This document shows, piece by piece, positions 51,651 to 62,384 of a stretch of DNA of 64,000 nucleotides. Each line of letters begins with the position of its first letter. Within the stretch, counting starts at the first letter, position 1. Where the stretch lies: the NCBI GenBank assembly GCA_914767715.1, contig OU612070.1, positions 17,596,025-17,660,024 on the forward strand, written 5' to 3'. The translations under genes and the position numbers were made by a program. The stretch comes from Membranipora membranacea (Eukaryota; Bryozoa; Gymnolaemata; Cheilostomatida; Membraniporidae). The notes under the pieces are model-generated. The model saw only the letters and a program-made list of their open reading frames with translations, was not told the DNA's origin and ran no database searches.

Positions 51651-54600
51651 ATGAACAAGGTTATTTCTCTGGCTCTTTTTGTTGCTGGTAAGTTAATACT
51701 GCATTTGTTCAAAGGTCTGTGATACCAACTAAAGTTTTGAACTTCTTATAGCTGCTAAATGTATTTATTTGCTCTTCGTAAGTGAGCACTTATATTGCTA
51801 GATTATAGCCCTTTGGGAATTTAAGACCTAGCTAGTTGTCCATTAGCCATCAGGCGAGATTTGAAATCTAATAAATGATATTCTCCTCTAGCTGTAGGGT
51901 AAGTGGTATCGTGTTTTATGCAAAAAAATAACATTTATTAATTAAATGAAAAAATTTAGGTTGTTGTGTGAAATCAAATCAACATCGAAGATTGAAGTGT
52001 CAGTCCTACTAGGCCATGTTTGGTATGGTTTTCAAGATATCAGGCTGAAAAGTCATTAGGGCATTGAAATAAAACAGCCTTTGAACCTAATTGCAGTAAA
52101 ACTGCTGTAAAGTCTGAATGTTGGGATCATAGTGGATCATAGTGATTTATTGCCTCCACCTGACCACTATGATCCACTTTGATCATTGCTAAAATATTTA
52201 AAAAAAACTAAAATGCTCTTTTCAATAATTTTTTGTCATTTTTATTCGCCCTAGGAACTCATAATATTCGATTTACTAGGGCAATATAACCACCTTTCTA
52301 ATAGGAATGACCCTTTTTAAAAGAAACTTCTCTCTTTGGAAGACCAAGATAAAAATATCCCTTCCACAATATACCATTTGTTATAAGAGTTCATGTCTTA
52401 ACCTTGCTTGAGTTGAGTCAATGTACAAGCTGTTCTATTTTTGACAAAGTCAATATTATCGCAAGCGAATTTTAATATTGTTACATGGTGTAAAGTTTGG
52501 AATGCCTTACAAATGACCTTACAACTTTTAACTGTTTACCGATACAGTTACGCTCAACCACCAAACGCTCAACCACCAAACGTACATATTATAAATAGCT
52601 CCTATCAAAGCACTCTATATCTTGTTAATTTAATTACTAGTGTATTTCTTTGTCTCTCCGCCTTTCCTTATTTTTCAAGTTATTCGTTCTGTCACTGCAT
52701 GAGAAACATTCACAAAGATGATTGTAGATTTAAAATAAAAGTATATAATCTGCTAAGACCATAATGTCTAAGCGTTGAATTCCATATCTGGAATAGCATC
52801 ATTAGCTTTCTTTTGCAAAACAAAGGGCTTGCAAAAATAGCCAGTCCCTAGTAGCGATCTAGAAATGCCCAAACTCATCGACACTGTAGGGGCATTCTGC
52901 GCATGCTCAGCTCTGGGCATGAGCTGATCTCTGCAAAATTGAGCCTCGGAATTCCGAAGCCATCTGATTGGCTACCTGCTCTGGTGACATATCCCCCAAA
53001 GCGTGCGGATTTGTTGTTAATAGTTATCCTCTCTTGTCATTATTAGCTGATTTTAATTGACAGTTGATGCGGGGGATATCCCATTTTCCCTTTCCAAAGT
53101 TGCAATCAGAACCCAAACTAAACTCATTGTTCTTGCACATGCGCAAATTCAAGTCACGCATGATGCATACTTAGCCTTACGACACCTGCTTTGTGGTAAT
53201 GATAACCTAGTTTATCAGTGATCTACATGCCCAGTCAGATCACGAGAGTCAGTATGCTGTAGGGGTATAATTACTGTTTGCAATTTTGTAAACAAGACAA
53301 TTTCTCAGACTAATTATTCATGCTACTAGGGACAGCCAATCAGATAACAGTCAGATGGGTCTCTGTGTTTAGTGTCCTAACTGTATACCGCTATGATACT
53401 ATTCCATTCTATGAGAAGAATTTAATTCAGTGTGTCTAAGGTTTTAACTTTATACACCACTATAGTATCTGATCAATGAAAATGCAACAATGCTCAAGCT
53501 ATAGCAGCGCCTCCCCATATTTGGTATCATATTGAAAGTCTCAGTCTAAATAAGAGCAGTGTGGCAACCTTTAAACTATAACCTCTGGATACAGTTGAAC
53601 CATTGTACTCCATATGAGAAGAATTTATTTCAGTGAGTTGAACCTATTAGCTTTACCAGAGAGTTTGGGTCCCAAACTCCCTGGCTTTACTGGAATGATA
53701 ATTCTTCTCCACTTTTCTCGATCACTAAGGTTGTCCCCTCTTTATCGCTCTATAACATATAAATATGTATGAAATGCTCAAATTTCTTGGAAGTTGGAAA
53801 GTCTTTGAATTAAATTATAATTGGCATGCTATTCGCTATATATTTTTACCCAAGCAACTATCACAATCCTAAAAGCGCTACTATAGCTTGATAGCTAAGT
53901 TAAATTACTTATTTTGTATTGTAGCTACCCTTGCAGTAAGCTCAGCCATCAAGTGTTACAAATGTGGAGGCTCAAGTGGTGATGCCTGTGGAGATCCCTT
54001 CACGTCTGGAGGCGATGTAGGGTGTCCAGCTGGAGTAACAACGTGCTCTAAGGTCAAAGGTGGCATTGGTAATGCTAATGCAGGTAAGTTTAATCCACAT
54101 ACTGTAAGCATATTCCCATTTGCCCCGAAAGGCCTTGAACAGCGAATAAATTTCATATTATGATCATTATATATCCTGGTTATTTTTGGCAACAGAATAT
54201 CTTTCCTTCAATAATTGTGATCCGTGTAACAACAACAACGTTTGTTTGTAAAAGCTATTATATCTTGGTAGTGAATTTCTTATTACATAGCATGTTAAAT
54301 ATAGCAATCTGACTTTTCTCTACTTATTTCTTAAACACAATCTGATTATTTCATTCTAGTTGTAAGATCCTGTGATACTAGTGGTCTAAGCACTGGATTA
54401 TTGATTATTGATATTAGATTTAACAATATTGGAAAATAGATAGTAAATGTTTTAATTTTATGACATTTTTATCGATGCAATAATGGTTGTTCTTTGTATT
54501 ATTGTTTTTTTATCAAAAACTCCTCAATTTTTTCCAAATCTCGATCAATAGTTGTCCAGGACCTAGATGCTTTGCAGCACGTCAGGTGTACATGTTGCTC

Positions 54601-54848
54601 GCATGTTTATTGATCAATCTCTTTTAATTTCGATGTTGCTTGTACACAACTTGTATTGTTTCATTCTAGTTGTGAGAGGTTGTGGAGTCCCAGGAAGCTC
54701 CACAGGATGTAACAAAGTATCACTTGCGTCAATCTCCGTGGAGACTTGTATCTGTGAAGGAGACAAATGTAACTCAGCTGGATTCGCTAAAGTCTCTCTC
54801 GTTGCTTTAGTAGCCACCCTCGCTGTGCCATTTGTCTTTCTCCACTAA
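51651..54848 (+). CDS. Ly6/uPAR-type three-finger protein, probable GPI anchor (Ly6-B)
   Basis: Three exons (51651-51687, 53925-54083, 54670-54848) have exactly the exon lengths and phases of Ly6-A and give 124 aa. The signal peptide is MNKVISLALFVAATLAVSSA. The mature part starts IKCYKC, keeps all ten cysteines and ends TCICEGDKCN, then AGFAKVSLVALVATLAVPFV, a hydrophobic GPI-type tail. Compared with Ly6-A, most changes fall in the loops between cysteines, for example after the first CxxC, while DPFTSG, VTTCSKVKG and the C-terminus are kept. A 71-base block of exon 3 is identical to Ly6-A even at silent sites. AATAAA is at 54978-54983. Function is unknown; the family includes receptor modulators and CD59-like proteins. 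Confidence 0.93.
52775..53432 (+). mobile_element. Dispersed repeat in Ly6-B intron 1 carrying a nested insertion
   Basis: The outer parts (52775-52892 and 53257-53432) match, in inverted orientation, a continuous stretch at 63287-63571. Shared blocks include CCATATCTGGAATAGCATCA, GCAAAAATAGCCAGTCCCTA, CATCGACACTGTAGGGG and TACTAGGGACAGCCAATCAG. The copy here is split by a 364-bp insertion that the other copy lacks. Confidence 0.85.
52893..53256. mobile_element. 364-bp DNA transposon with a 9-bp target duplication
   Basis: The insert is flanked by CTGTAGGGG at 52884-52892 and 53257-53265. The empty site at 63455-63463 (minus strand) has CTGTAGGGG once. The insert ends form imperfect inverted repeats (CATTCTG.. 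and ..CAGTATG, with GGGCATG shared further in). It has no coding capacity. A 9-bp duplication fits Mutator-like or Merlin-like non-autonomous elements. Confidence 0.9.
54351..54397 (+). pseudogene. Relic of a Ly6 exon 3 (acceptor plus first 13 codons)
   Basis: TCATTCTAG followed by TTGTAAGATCC.. repeats the acceptor and start of Ly6-B exon 3 (54661 on). It translates VVRSCDTSGLSTG, against VVRGCGVPGSSTGCNKV in Ly6-B and VARTCGGAGLSTGCNKI in Ly6-A. After 54397 the match ends in AT-rich sequence and the frame soon stops. It lies inside Ly6-B intron 2 and is a possible decoy splice acceptor. Confidence 0.8.
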
Positions 54849-55162
54849 GACAAATTTCAGCTAACTGTGATCCACACTCTTGTTTTTTTATAAAACAGCT
54901 TTAAATTAGTTTAAAAAATTTCCAAATCATTATTTCAGATATGAATTATCTTTCCTGTTGTCTCATACAGATTGTTAAATAAAGCCAAACATTTCCACAT
55001 CATAAATGTTATGCTTATCTGTGATATGATATGAAATGTGATACTGATATAAAGGATTACATTACAGGATTGATGAAAGATGTTGATGTTTAGTAGAATG
55101 TTTTAGGTGTGTTTCGGCGGAGCATCTCATGGGTACAAGGTACAATTGGGATATGATGCGAC

Positions 55163-55215
55163 CTCGCTTGCGGTGCCATTTGTCCGATCCACTAAAATAA
55201 ACAATCAGCTCAACT
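55163..55215 (+). pseudogene. Relic of a Ly6 exon 3 end and 3' UTR
   Basis: CTCGCTTGCGGTGCCATTTG, TCCACTAAA and CAATCAGCTCAACTTG repeat the last codons, stop codon and 3' UTR start of the Ly6 genes. They directly follow the duplicated 3' flank of Ly6-B. This is a leftover from another round of duplication or unequal exchange. From 55216 to 55680 nothing is recognised. Confidence 0.75.
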
Positions 55216-55680
55216 TGTTGAACAAAAGTGTGACCGCAGTGACAAGGGTATATCACCCCGTTTCTATATAAAACATTATTCTAATGTTAGTTTGAATAAA
55301 GCTATGCTTGTATGAAAACTTATCTATGATGATTTATGTTTTTTGCTGACATTTTCTAAATTAAAGGCACTTATCCACACCAAAAGTTCAATCTGATCAG
55401 CTGTCTGTTCATCAATGCTGAGCTGATGATACGTAAAGTCTGATAAACTCTATCATCTTACCTGCTAGTCCATCAGATAATTGGTGTACTCAGTGCATTG
55501 CTTGTTTTTTGTCACGTTAGTTGTGTATAAATTGTTTTATGCAGAATTAATACATAGGCCTGTTATTTCAGGCAAACAAATCCTGTCACGGCAGAGTTAA
55601 TTATGATGATAAGAATGATATAAGGATAACAATGAATGTTTAATTTGAAAGCGATTACAAAAAAGCGGAAAAATGTTATG

Positions 55681-56480
55681 GGGTCCAAAATTATGATGTC
55701 ACAGCCCAAATTGATATTTAGACAATTTTCTTGTGAGGGACGACTACCAATTTGACGTCAAGTCAGATCTGAACTTTGCATATTTTTGTCCGATCGTCCT
55801 GACTCGTTGGCTCAAAGAGCTGTTGCACTCAGGAGAGTCCAAATATGTCCTCAGAATTTGTGTAGCTCAATGGGAAAGTGGAAAACCTTACGAAAAGAGT
55901 GCTCAACTTCTTCTAAAAAACCCTTTCGCGCATTTAAACACCATTTCAGGTGTTTGAATCGTTCGGATCCGACTGTCGATTCAAAAGTTACCGACATTAT
56001 ATAAACTTGGGTGAGACGTGGTGAATTCAGGGATCCAAAATTATGATGTCATAGCCCAAATTTGTATTTTGAAAACTTTTTCGTGAGGGACGCCTACCAA
56101 TTTGACAAGTCAGATCATATTTTCAATATTTGTTTTACTGACTCGATTGTTTCGCTAAAAGATTTGTTGCACTCAGGAGAGTCCAAATATGTCCTCAGAA
56201 TTTGTTTAGCTCAATGCAAAAGTAGAAAAATTGACGAAAAAGATGCTTTGTTTGTGCAAAGTGCTGAACTTCTTCTGAAAAACACTTTCGCGCATTTTAA
56301 CACCATAGGTGTTTGAATCGTTCGGATCCGACTGTCGGGTCAAAAGTAACCGACATTATATCAAGTTTGGTGAGACGGAGTGAATCCTCGGTTCCAAAAT
56401 TATGATGTCATAGCCCAAATTGGTACTTTAGCAACTTTTTTGTGAGGGATGACTACCCATTTGACGTCACGTTTCATTAT
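55681..56480 (+). repeat. Tandem units of about 355 bp (2.3 copies), each with a short conserved reading frame
   Basis: Units start at 55681, 56031 and 56390 (the last partial) with GG.TCCAAAATTATGATGTC and AGCCCAAATT. Units 1 and 2 each carry a frame containing VRD.YQFD, then LLHSGESKYVLRIC.AQ, then LLLKN.FAH.NTI and GV before the same stop codon. Three indels between the units are all multiples of three. The third unit keeps the frame through VRDDYPFDV and then diverges. No family is recognised. They lie between Ly6-B and Ly6-C. Confidence 0.85.
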
Positions 56481-56602
56481 AAATTCGCCAACTTATGCCT
56501 GATTGTCCCGATATCAAAGTTCCTTTGAATTTCCTGCAAAATGATAGTAATTTTGCCAAAATATGTGTAAGATTCATTAAACACAACTTAACCATAAATA
56601 GT

Positions 56603-56792
56603 GGCCGGGTGCAATGGTTAGGGCATCGGTCTCTCAATTGAGAGGTCCCATATTTGAATCACGGCGGATCACGGTGGTGCGCTGGCTGTTTTTTTAAAAC
56701 GTTATTTGAGTACGTAGGCCTGTACTGATACCGGAAACAAAAAAACTAAGCAACATCAAGGTTCAAGGTCAACGTTAATTGGACGCGAGTTT
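56603..56792 (+). mobile_element. tRNA-related SINE (190 bp) with a perfect 15-bp target duplication
   Basis: The element starts GGCCGGGTGCAATGGTTAGG, has an A-box-like TGCAATGGTTAGGGC and a B-box-like ATATTTGAATC in the tRNA order, then an unrelated body. TTAACCATAAATAGT flanks it perfectly at 56588-56602 and 56793-56807. The anticodon region does not form a normal arm, so it is not a tRNA gene. The perfect duplication indicates a recent insertion. Confidence 0.88.
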
Positions 56793-57271
56793 TTAACCAT
56801 AAATAGTTTTCTCAATTTATCCTGTCTGTTTCAGAGCAATCAGTCAAAGGGCTGATGCTTTAAACTTCCCACAATTCAGTCACCGTGGTCACATACCTTC
56901 CTTGTTGCCAGCAAATACAAGAAAATATTTGGGAGTTGTCAGAGCTTAAAACAAGGCTACACGACTCTGAATTTGATGTTTTCTGCTCTTTCAAATTGTC
57001 TACTCTCTCCTGTTGCAGGCGGGTATAACCTATGTTTATTTGCGACATCAAAATTACATTTCTCTTTTTTCAACCATAAGACAACAAAATGGAGCATACT
57101 AGCAACAAGTTATTCTAAATCATCTATATTTGGCTTAGCCATCCACTTTGATAAGCACAGGTCCGCAGTTTTCCATCAATGTATCGAAAGTCAATTTATT
57201 TGCCAACCCAGAAGAATTTATTGTCACTCAATGGCGATTGGTGAAGTAAGTTTATTTGGTTTGTATTGTAG

Positions 57272-58103
57272 CCACCATTGTGATTAGCTCAGCCATCAAA
57301 TGTTACACCTGCCATGGCAAAGGTGGAGATCACTGTGGAGACCCATTCAAGTCTGGAAATGAAACAGACTGTGCTTCTGGAATAACGACATGCTCCAAAG
57401 TCAAAGTTGATGATGTCAGTGGAGCTAGTGTTGGTAAGTTACACCTAGCCAATATATTGCATTTGATGGGATGGGTGGAGGGAGTGAGCTGGTGCCAAGT
57501 GAGATGGTACTTTACTGAGAGTACCTATTGATATATATATATAGTGAATGTGAAAGTAATTAAGTTTCACTTTCACTATGTCTCGACAAGTGTTTTCAGT
57601 GACCTGGCATTGGCTCTTTTTCCCGCCAATCAGATAAGAGCTCGCACATTTGCTAGTCAAACCCCTCTCTCATCATTTCCCCTAGGAAGTACTTTACAGC
57701 AAGATTCTGCCATCAGATGGAAATTAGTTTATTCTCAATTTCTATGACATACTCTCTTGCAACTCATTGTTTTCATACCTCTCAATAAATTGTCTATAGA
57801 TCAATTTTATTTAGATTTTTGACACCGGCAGGTGCGTATTATAGTATTATAACTTTGTTTTTCGTAAATATCCATCTTTAGGCAGCAAAAGTGCAACGTG
57901 TGTTAAATATTGCATAATGCTGGTTGCTCACATGCGATTTGATTGTACCTTTTTTATTTTGTTATTGCTTATCATGAATTGATGATTTAAAATTTTAGTT
58001 ATAAGAAGTTGTGGTAATTCAGGTTTCTCAAAGGTATGTGAAAAAATACAACTCTTTGGAGTCTCCACAGTTTCAATCACAACCGAGAGTTGTATCTGTG
58101 AAG
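57272..58103 (+). pseudogene. Broken third Ly6 gene (Ly6-C): exon 2 and a cut exon 3
   Basis: Exon 2 (57272-57433, one codon longer than in Ly6-A and Ly6-B) reads AISSAIKCYTC-type sequence: ATIVISSAIKCYTCHGKGGD, then CGDPFKSGN and ITTCSKVK, with acceptor and GTAAGT donor intact. Exon 3 starts at 57999 (VIRSCGNSGFSKVCEKI) and runs to SCICE at about 58103. There the Ly6 sequence stops and continues into the 3' end of a transposase gene in the opposite orientation, giving only LGP and a stop. The last cysteine, the Asn and the GPI tail are lost. No exon 1 was found in the 2 kb upstream. It could still be spliced, but not into a normal Ly6 protein. Confidence 0.85.
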
Positions 58104-60878
58104 TCCTTGGGCCATGAAGGCCAGAGCGTGTGTGGCTACTGCTGCTGACTGGTCTGTGGTGATTAATTCCTGTATAGCATTGTCCAGATCATCGAGAGTG
58201 ATATAACCTGATATAAATCCATTTTTGTAGAGCACACCATCTTTAATCATGATCTCATCTGCTATGAGTGCTACATCCATTCCTTGTTTATACCGCTGAG
58301 CTAGCTCGATGAGGGCATCTCTATCAACTCCAGCTGTTGTAGTGCGATAGTGGGCATAATCTGCTAGAGTTGACTCTGAGGGTAGACTTAGAGCTGTGGA
58401 ATTTCTAATATACCAATAGGCCGCTGTTGATTTCATTTTCAGACCTAGCGCCCATCTGATTACAAGTGGATGCCACCGCATACCTTTTTGATGGGTTGTC
58501 TGCGCCTTGAGCTGCTGAGCCAAAAACAAGCTCCCCAATGTGTCTGTTTTTGTATCCTTAGTGTCTGCTAAGGCGGCTTCACATAATGTGCTTATATCTG
58601 GTGAAACGTCAACAAGCCCAGCCTCAGAGAGTTATGCTAGTTTTTCTTGCAGCCTTCGATTCTTAGCGACCAGGCTATATTCTCTGCTTTTGGTTCTCTT
58701 GCAACGCTGGACGAGCTGATTGTGAGACATTGAAGTGTGAGGGGCACGGGATGATGGTGATAATATGTCATTTTGTGATTTTTTTGCCAGAGCTGCCAGA
58801 GAAGCTCGCAGAGAACTACGGAAGGTTTGGCATTTCTTACATCGCTCCCCGCTCTCTATAACCATGTGACACTCATTATGCCTGATTGTGGCAGCATCAC
58901 CTGATAGATCTCTAAAGCCGGCTCTCTGGCCTAAGTCAATATCATAGAAACGTTCATCTGGATTTCCCTGGCATATAGCTCGGTGCTCTACCGTTTGCAG
59001 GAGACTTAATTGTTGCTGTGTGTTTAGTTTATTCGGGAAACCTTCTAGTCTGATAGCACGGCTGTACACAAATGCTTTCCATTGCCCATTTCCTTCTATC
59101 ACTAGATGTTTAGTATTCACACCTACAAAATAGATTTTTGATGTTAACTCCTTACATAATACATCCGGTAGTGTGTCCTCAGGGAGAATGATGACCCTGG
59201 TGTCATATCCATTCAGGTCAGTTTGCACACCACAAACTTCAAAACAAAACAACCTCATGAAATTGGTAGCGATAGTGTGCTGCTGGGAGAGTGAGTGAGA
59301 CATAATTGATATACCAGATTATAATATCAAAACATATTATTGCCCACACTATTCAGCGAAATCAATCAACAAAAACAAATTTAGTTAACTAATAACATGA
59401 AATTGATAGCGAATAATTTATCAAATTTGACCATCATGAGGATAATTTAACAATAGGGGCAAAGCATTAGAGAGTTGGGGAGGATACTACTAGATTACAT
59501 TGGAGGCTCGATCAAAATTTTGCCCACTTTATTTCACAGCATAGCACCTGATATGCCCATGCTATCAACATCTTAATTAAACTCCCCATTGTTGGTATAG
59601 GCTTCAGAATGCTTTGGAAACAACAAATATATCTCCCTACATCATTCTCCCTGCCTACATTGAGATATATGCATTCATGTTAATCGACATAATTCCTTAT
59701 GTCAAAATGGCTAGACTAATCCTGGTTAAACAAAGACAACTGAGCTACCTACGGTAGCCAGAATTAACTCTATGGATATTTATTAATACTGCTGTAATCC
59801 ATCCTAAATCCAATTTACTCAATTATTGTTCATCATTGAATCAGGGAGAATGAGAATGATTGAATGGTGACACCTATCTGTGTCGATGGGGCGGTACACT
59901 ATTGGTATGGGGAGACAAAGCGCCTCTAACTCCAAATCTAAACATACACATATTATATATATTATTCAGCCCGAGGACACGACGAAAGATCTACATGTAG
60001 CTGGATTAATATTCAACAGAAGAAAAAATTATAAATCTGTCTATGAGACCAGGGGGAATTCCCCTGATGAGACGACCTGGAATTAAACAGCACCCAGATA
60101 TACCTAACCATAGCAGCTACACGTGTCAAATAAAAAAATATTTTTGAAGAGTTCACTGTCATGGTGAATTAACGGCTGCTGCCAAATCATTCAAAATATC
60201 TTATTATTAAAAAAACCCAACATAAAACTTGTAGTCCTGCAAGAGCTTGAGCAGGGTCATCAGCCATTGCTTATTCCCTCTCTCGGGGACTGGCAATGTA
60301 GTGTCTGCTAATAGTGCGTCATATTATATACCTATGGATGAGATCATGATGAAAAAAAGGATGGAAACATGAACATATATTACAGCTAAGCCACATCCAA
60401 CCCACTCAGCGAGAGTCTGCTGCTGGGAGAGTGAATGAGCCCATCGATCTACATAATTGATATACCAGATTTTTATATCAAAACATATTATTGCCCACAC
60501 TTCAGTGACATAAAAGAAAAAGAACCTGGCTGACAAATTTAATGAACTAATAACATCAATTTACATATTACATATAATCAGGGAGAATTCTCCCTGATAC
60601 AATCAAATGTCTATGTATGCAGGACAGGCTGCCATTCACTCTTGATAATCATGTACATGGTTATCACTTATAAATTGTAAATATAGATTCAACTCACCTC
60701 CTAGCTTCTTATTATTCACCAACACAAACTCCACAAGCTTACCACAGCTGTTATCCACTACTGCATATCCTAGCTCTTTCCCTGTATTGATTACAAAGTC
60801 TTCAACAATAAGTTTTGCTTTAGCAGTCTTTTCCTTGATATGTGTGAATTTATTTTTTCTGGCACTAGTGGCAGACAT
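58104..60878 (-). pseudogene. P-element (THAP9-like) transposase, broken by one stop codon and truncated at the 3' end
   Basis: A probable exon 1 (60878-60698) reads MSATSARKNKFTHIKEKTAK to VEFVLVNNKKLG and ends in phase 1 at GTGAGT. The main exon (59237 or further, to 58104) carries YFVGVNTKHLVIEGNGQWKA, RAIRLEGFPNKL, CKKCQTFRSSLRASL, RWHPLVIRWALGLKMKS, LPSESTLADYAHY, VALIADEIMIKDGVLYKNG and THALAFMAQGL. The last blocks match the RNase H-like core of P-element transposases (RWHP..IRW, LPS.RTL..Y, DEM.IK..L, FM.RG), including the first catalytic Asp. One in-frame TAA (58634-58632) interrupts it; the frame is open on both sides. The C-terminal half is missing at the junction with Ly6-C. A noncoding segment at 59271-59355 recurs at 60411-60505. 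Confidence 0.75.
60411..60505. repeat. Direct repeat of the transposase 5' segment (59271-59355)
   Basis: Both copies contain TGCTGCTGGGAGAGTGA.TGA, CATAATTGATATACCAGATT, ATATCAAAACATATTATTGC and CCACACT. The repeat lies within the presumed transposase intron. It may mark an internal duplication or two overlapping transposon fragments. Confidence 0.8.
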
Positions 60879-61198
60879 TACAATTAAACTTAATAAAATG
60901 AGCAAGATTCAGTGAAGCACAGGAGTGATATGGAAATGCCTCAGCTTCTGTTGCTCTAAATCTAAAATATTCCTTGTTTACTTTTTACTACTAATGATAA
61001 ATAATGACTCGCTAAAATAGCCTATTAATGTGAATGTTTCTGATCAACCTATTGTATATAAGTAATGTGTGTATAAGTGGAGGAACATGCAGAAAAGTAC
61101 TTGTCACATTGTAAATGATAGCCTGTGATATGATATTGATTTTATGTCAATGCCCATAATGTATTATGCTTTTATGAATTAGTAGGCTATAGTAAACT

Positions 61199-61240
61199 CA
61201 AGTGCATTTAGGACAGTTTCAAGTGCATTTAGGACAGTTT
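61199..61240. repeat. Perfect 21-bp tandem duplication
   Basis: CAAGTGCATTTAGGACAGTT plus T occurs twice in a row at 61199-61219 and 61220-61240. It has no visible role. The surrounding 60.9-61.6 kb shows no gene. Confidence 0.9.
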
Positions 61241-61618
61241 TTCCAATGCGCCTATAAAAGGAGCGTCCCCAGCAGGCAATTAGTTGTCTAAACTGAGTTG
61301 CAAAGAGGTTACCAGAAGAGGCTGAACACTGTTGCCAATTGTATGCCATATGGACCGGTGGAAGAGGTTGCCAAAAGGGGATTTTTAGCAATCTCTTCAA
61401 GAAGTTTAATATAGGTTTTATATCCTTCTCAGGGAAGGATATAACAGGGATATTGTTAACTACTGTCTCTATCCAATATTAAAATTGAATAGTTCATTTA
61501 TTTGTTATATATATTTATTTATTATGTTACTCATAAGGCCTGTAGGGGAGTGAGTCAGGGGTACTGTCTGAGTGGGACTGCTGTTGAAGGCTTCTGCCTT
61601 GCTTAGAGCATTTAGCCT

Positions 61619-61978
61619 ATGAGTTTAGAGGACTCAGCTGGAATCAATTTATTCATGCCACAACAAATGCATCATTTCATGATCACCACTTTTTGTGTTG
61701 GGTGGCAAGTGGTGCCAGAAGCAGTTGATTCAATCAATGGCCATGTATTTGCCAGTTTCAAATGTCTTGGATGTGATACTGGTTCACAGGAATTGAATAG
61801 GGATGCTGATTTCATATTTGGTTGTTTGGTGTCTGGGTGTAGAGAATTCTCGATAATAATCAATCCGCTAGGGGAGATAAATGCTACTTTGGTCTGCGAA
61901 TTACATCGACCTCGCATTGACACCCATTTTTACACTCAGCCTAGACTTCCGTGTACTATTGAAAAAAGTGAGGAATAA
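61619..61978 (+). CDS. Unrecognised 119-codon open frame, doubtful gene
   Basis: An ATG-started frame of 119 codons contains four cysteines in two close groups (FKCLGCDTG and FGCLVSGCREF), then LGEINATLVCELHRPRIDTH. I do not recognise it. An acceptor-like CTTGCTTAGAGCATTTAG stands just before the ATG, and the frame ends SEE and a stop. It lies in a repeat-rich region with no neighbours that would support it. It may be part of a transposon, or a chance frame. Confidence 0.25.
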   Translation: MSLEDSAGINLFMPQQMHHFMITTFCVGWQVVPEAVDSINGHVFASFKCLGCDTGSQELNRDADFIFGCLVSGCREFSIIINPLGEINATLVCELHRPRIDTHFYTQPRLPCTIEKSEE

Positions 61979-62384
61979 ACTGTTCTCATGCTGGAGCCAT
62001 ACTAATAGATGGTAAATACATTATAATTTGAGTGTTAGCTATTCTTTGTCAGTCCAGAAAAGTTATTTCCGCAACCGCCAACGGCAAGAAAATAAAGTAT
62101 AAAAGCAGAAACATCTAAAACCACTTTTATCTGTTGCTGGCAAATGGGGATATGTGGCTCCCTCTGGCATACCTATCAAAGACAGGTGATGTCAGAGGAT
62201 ATTGGCCAACAGAAAAGCTGCCCATTGGCAACCTCTTCAAAAGGTTGCTGGCTAAGCCTTGCCGGCTGGGTCAGGGCTTTGTGCATCATGATTTAGTTAT
62301 CAGACTTCATTGTGGATGGTTGAATTGTGAGAGCAATAAACTGTTATTAACATAATAAGTTGTTTATATAACTGAATTGTCCCA

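Noticed and set aside
56603-56675. Possible tRNA gene
   Set aside because: The A- and B-box motifs are present, but the anticodon arm does not fold normally and the sequence belongs to a 190-bp unit with a target duplication, so it is a SINE.
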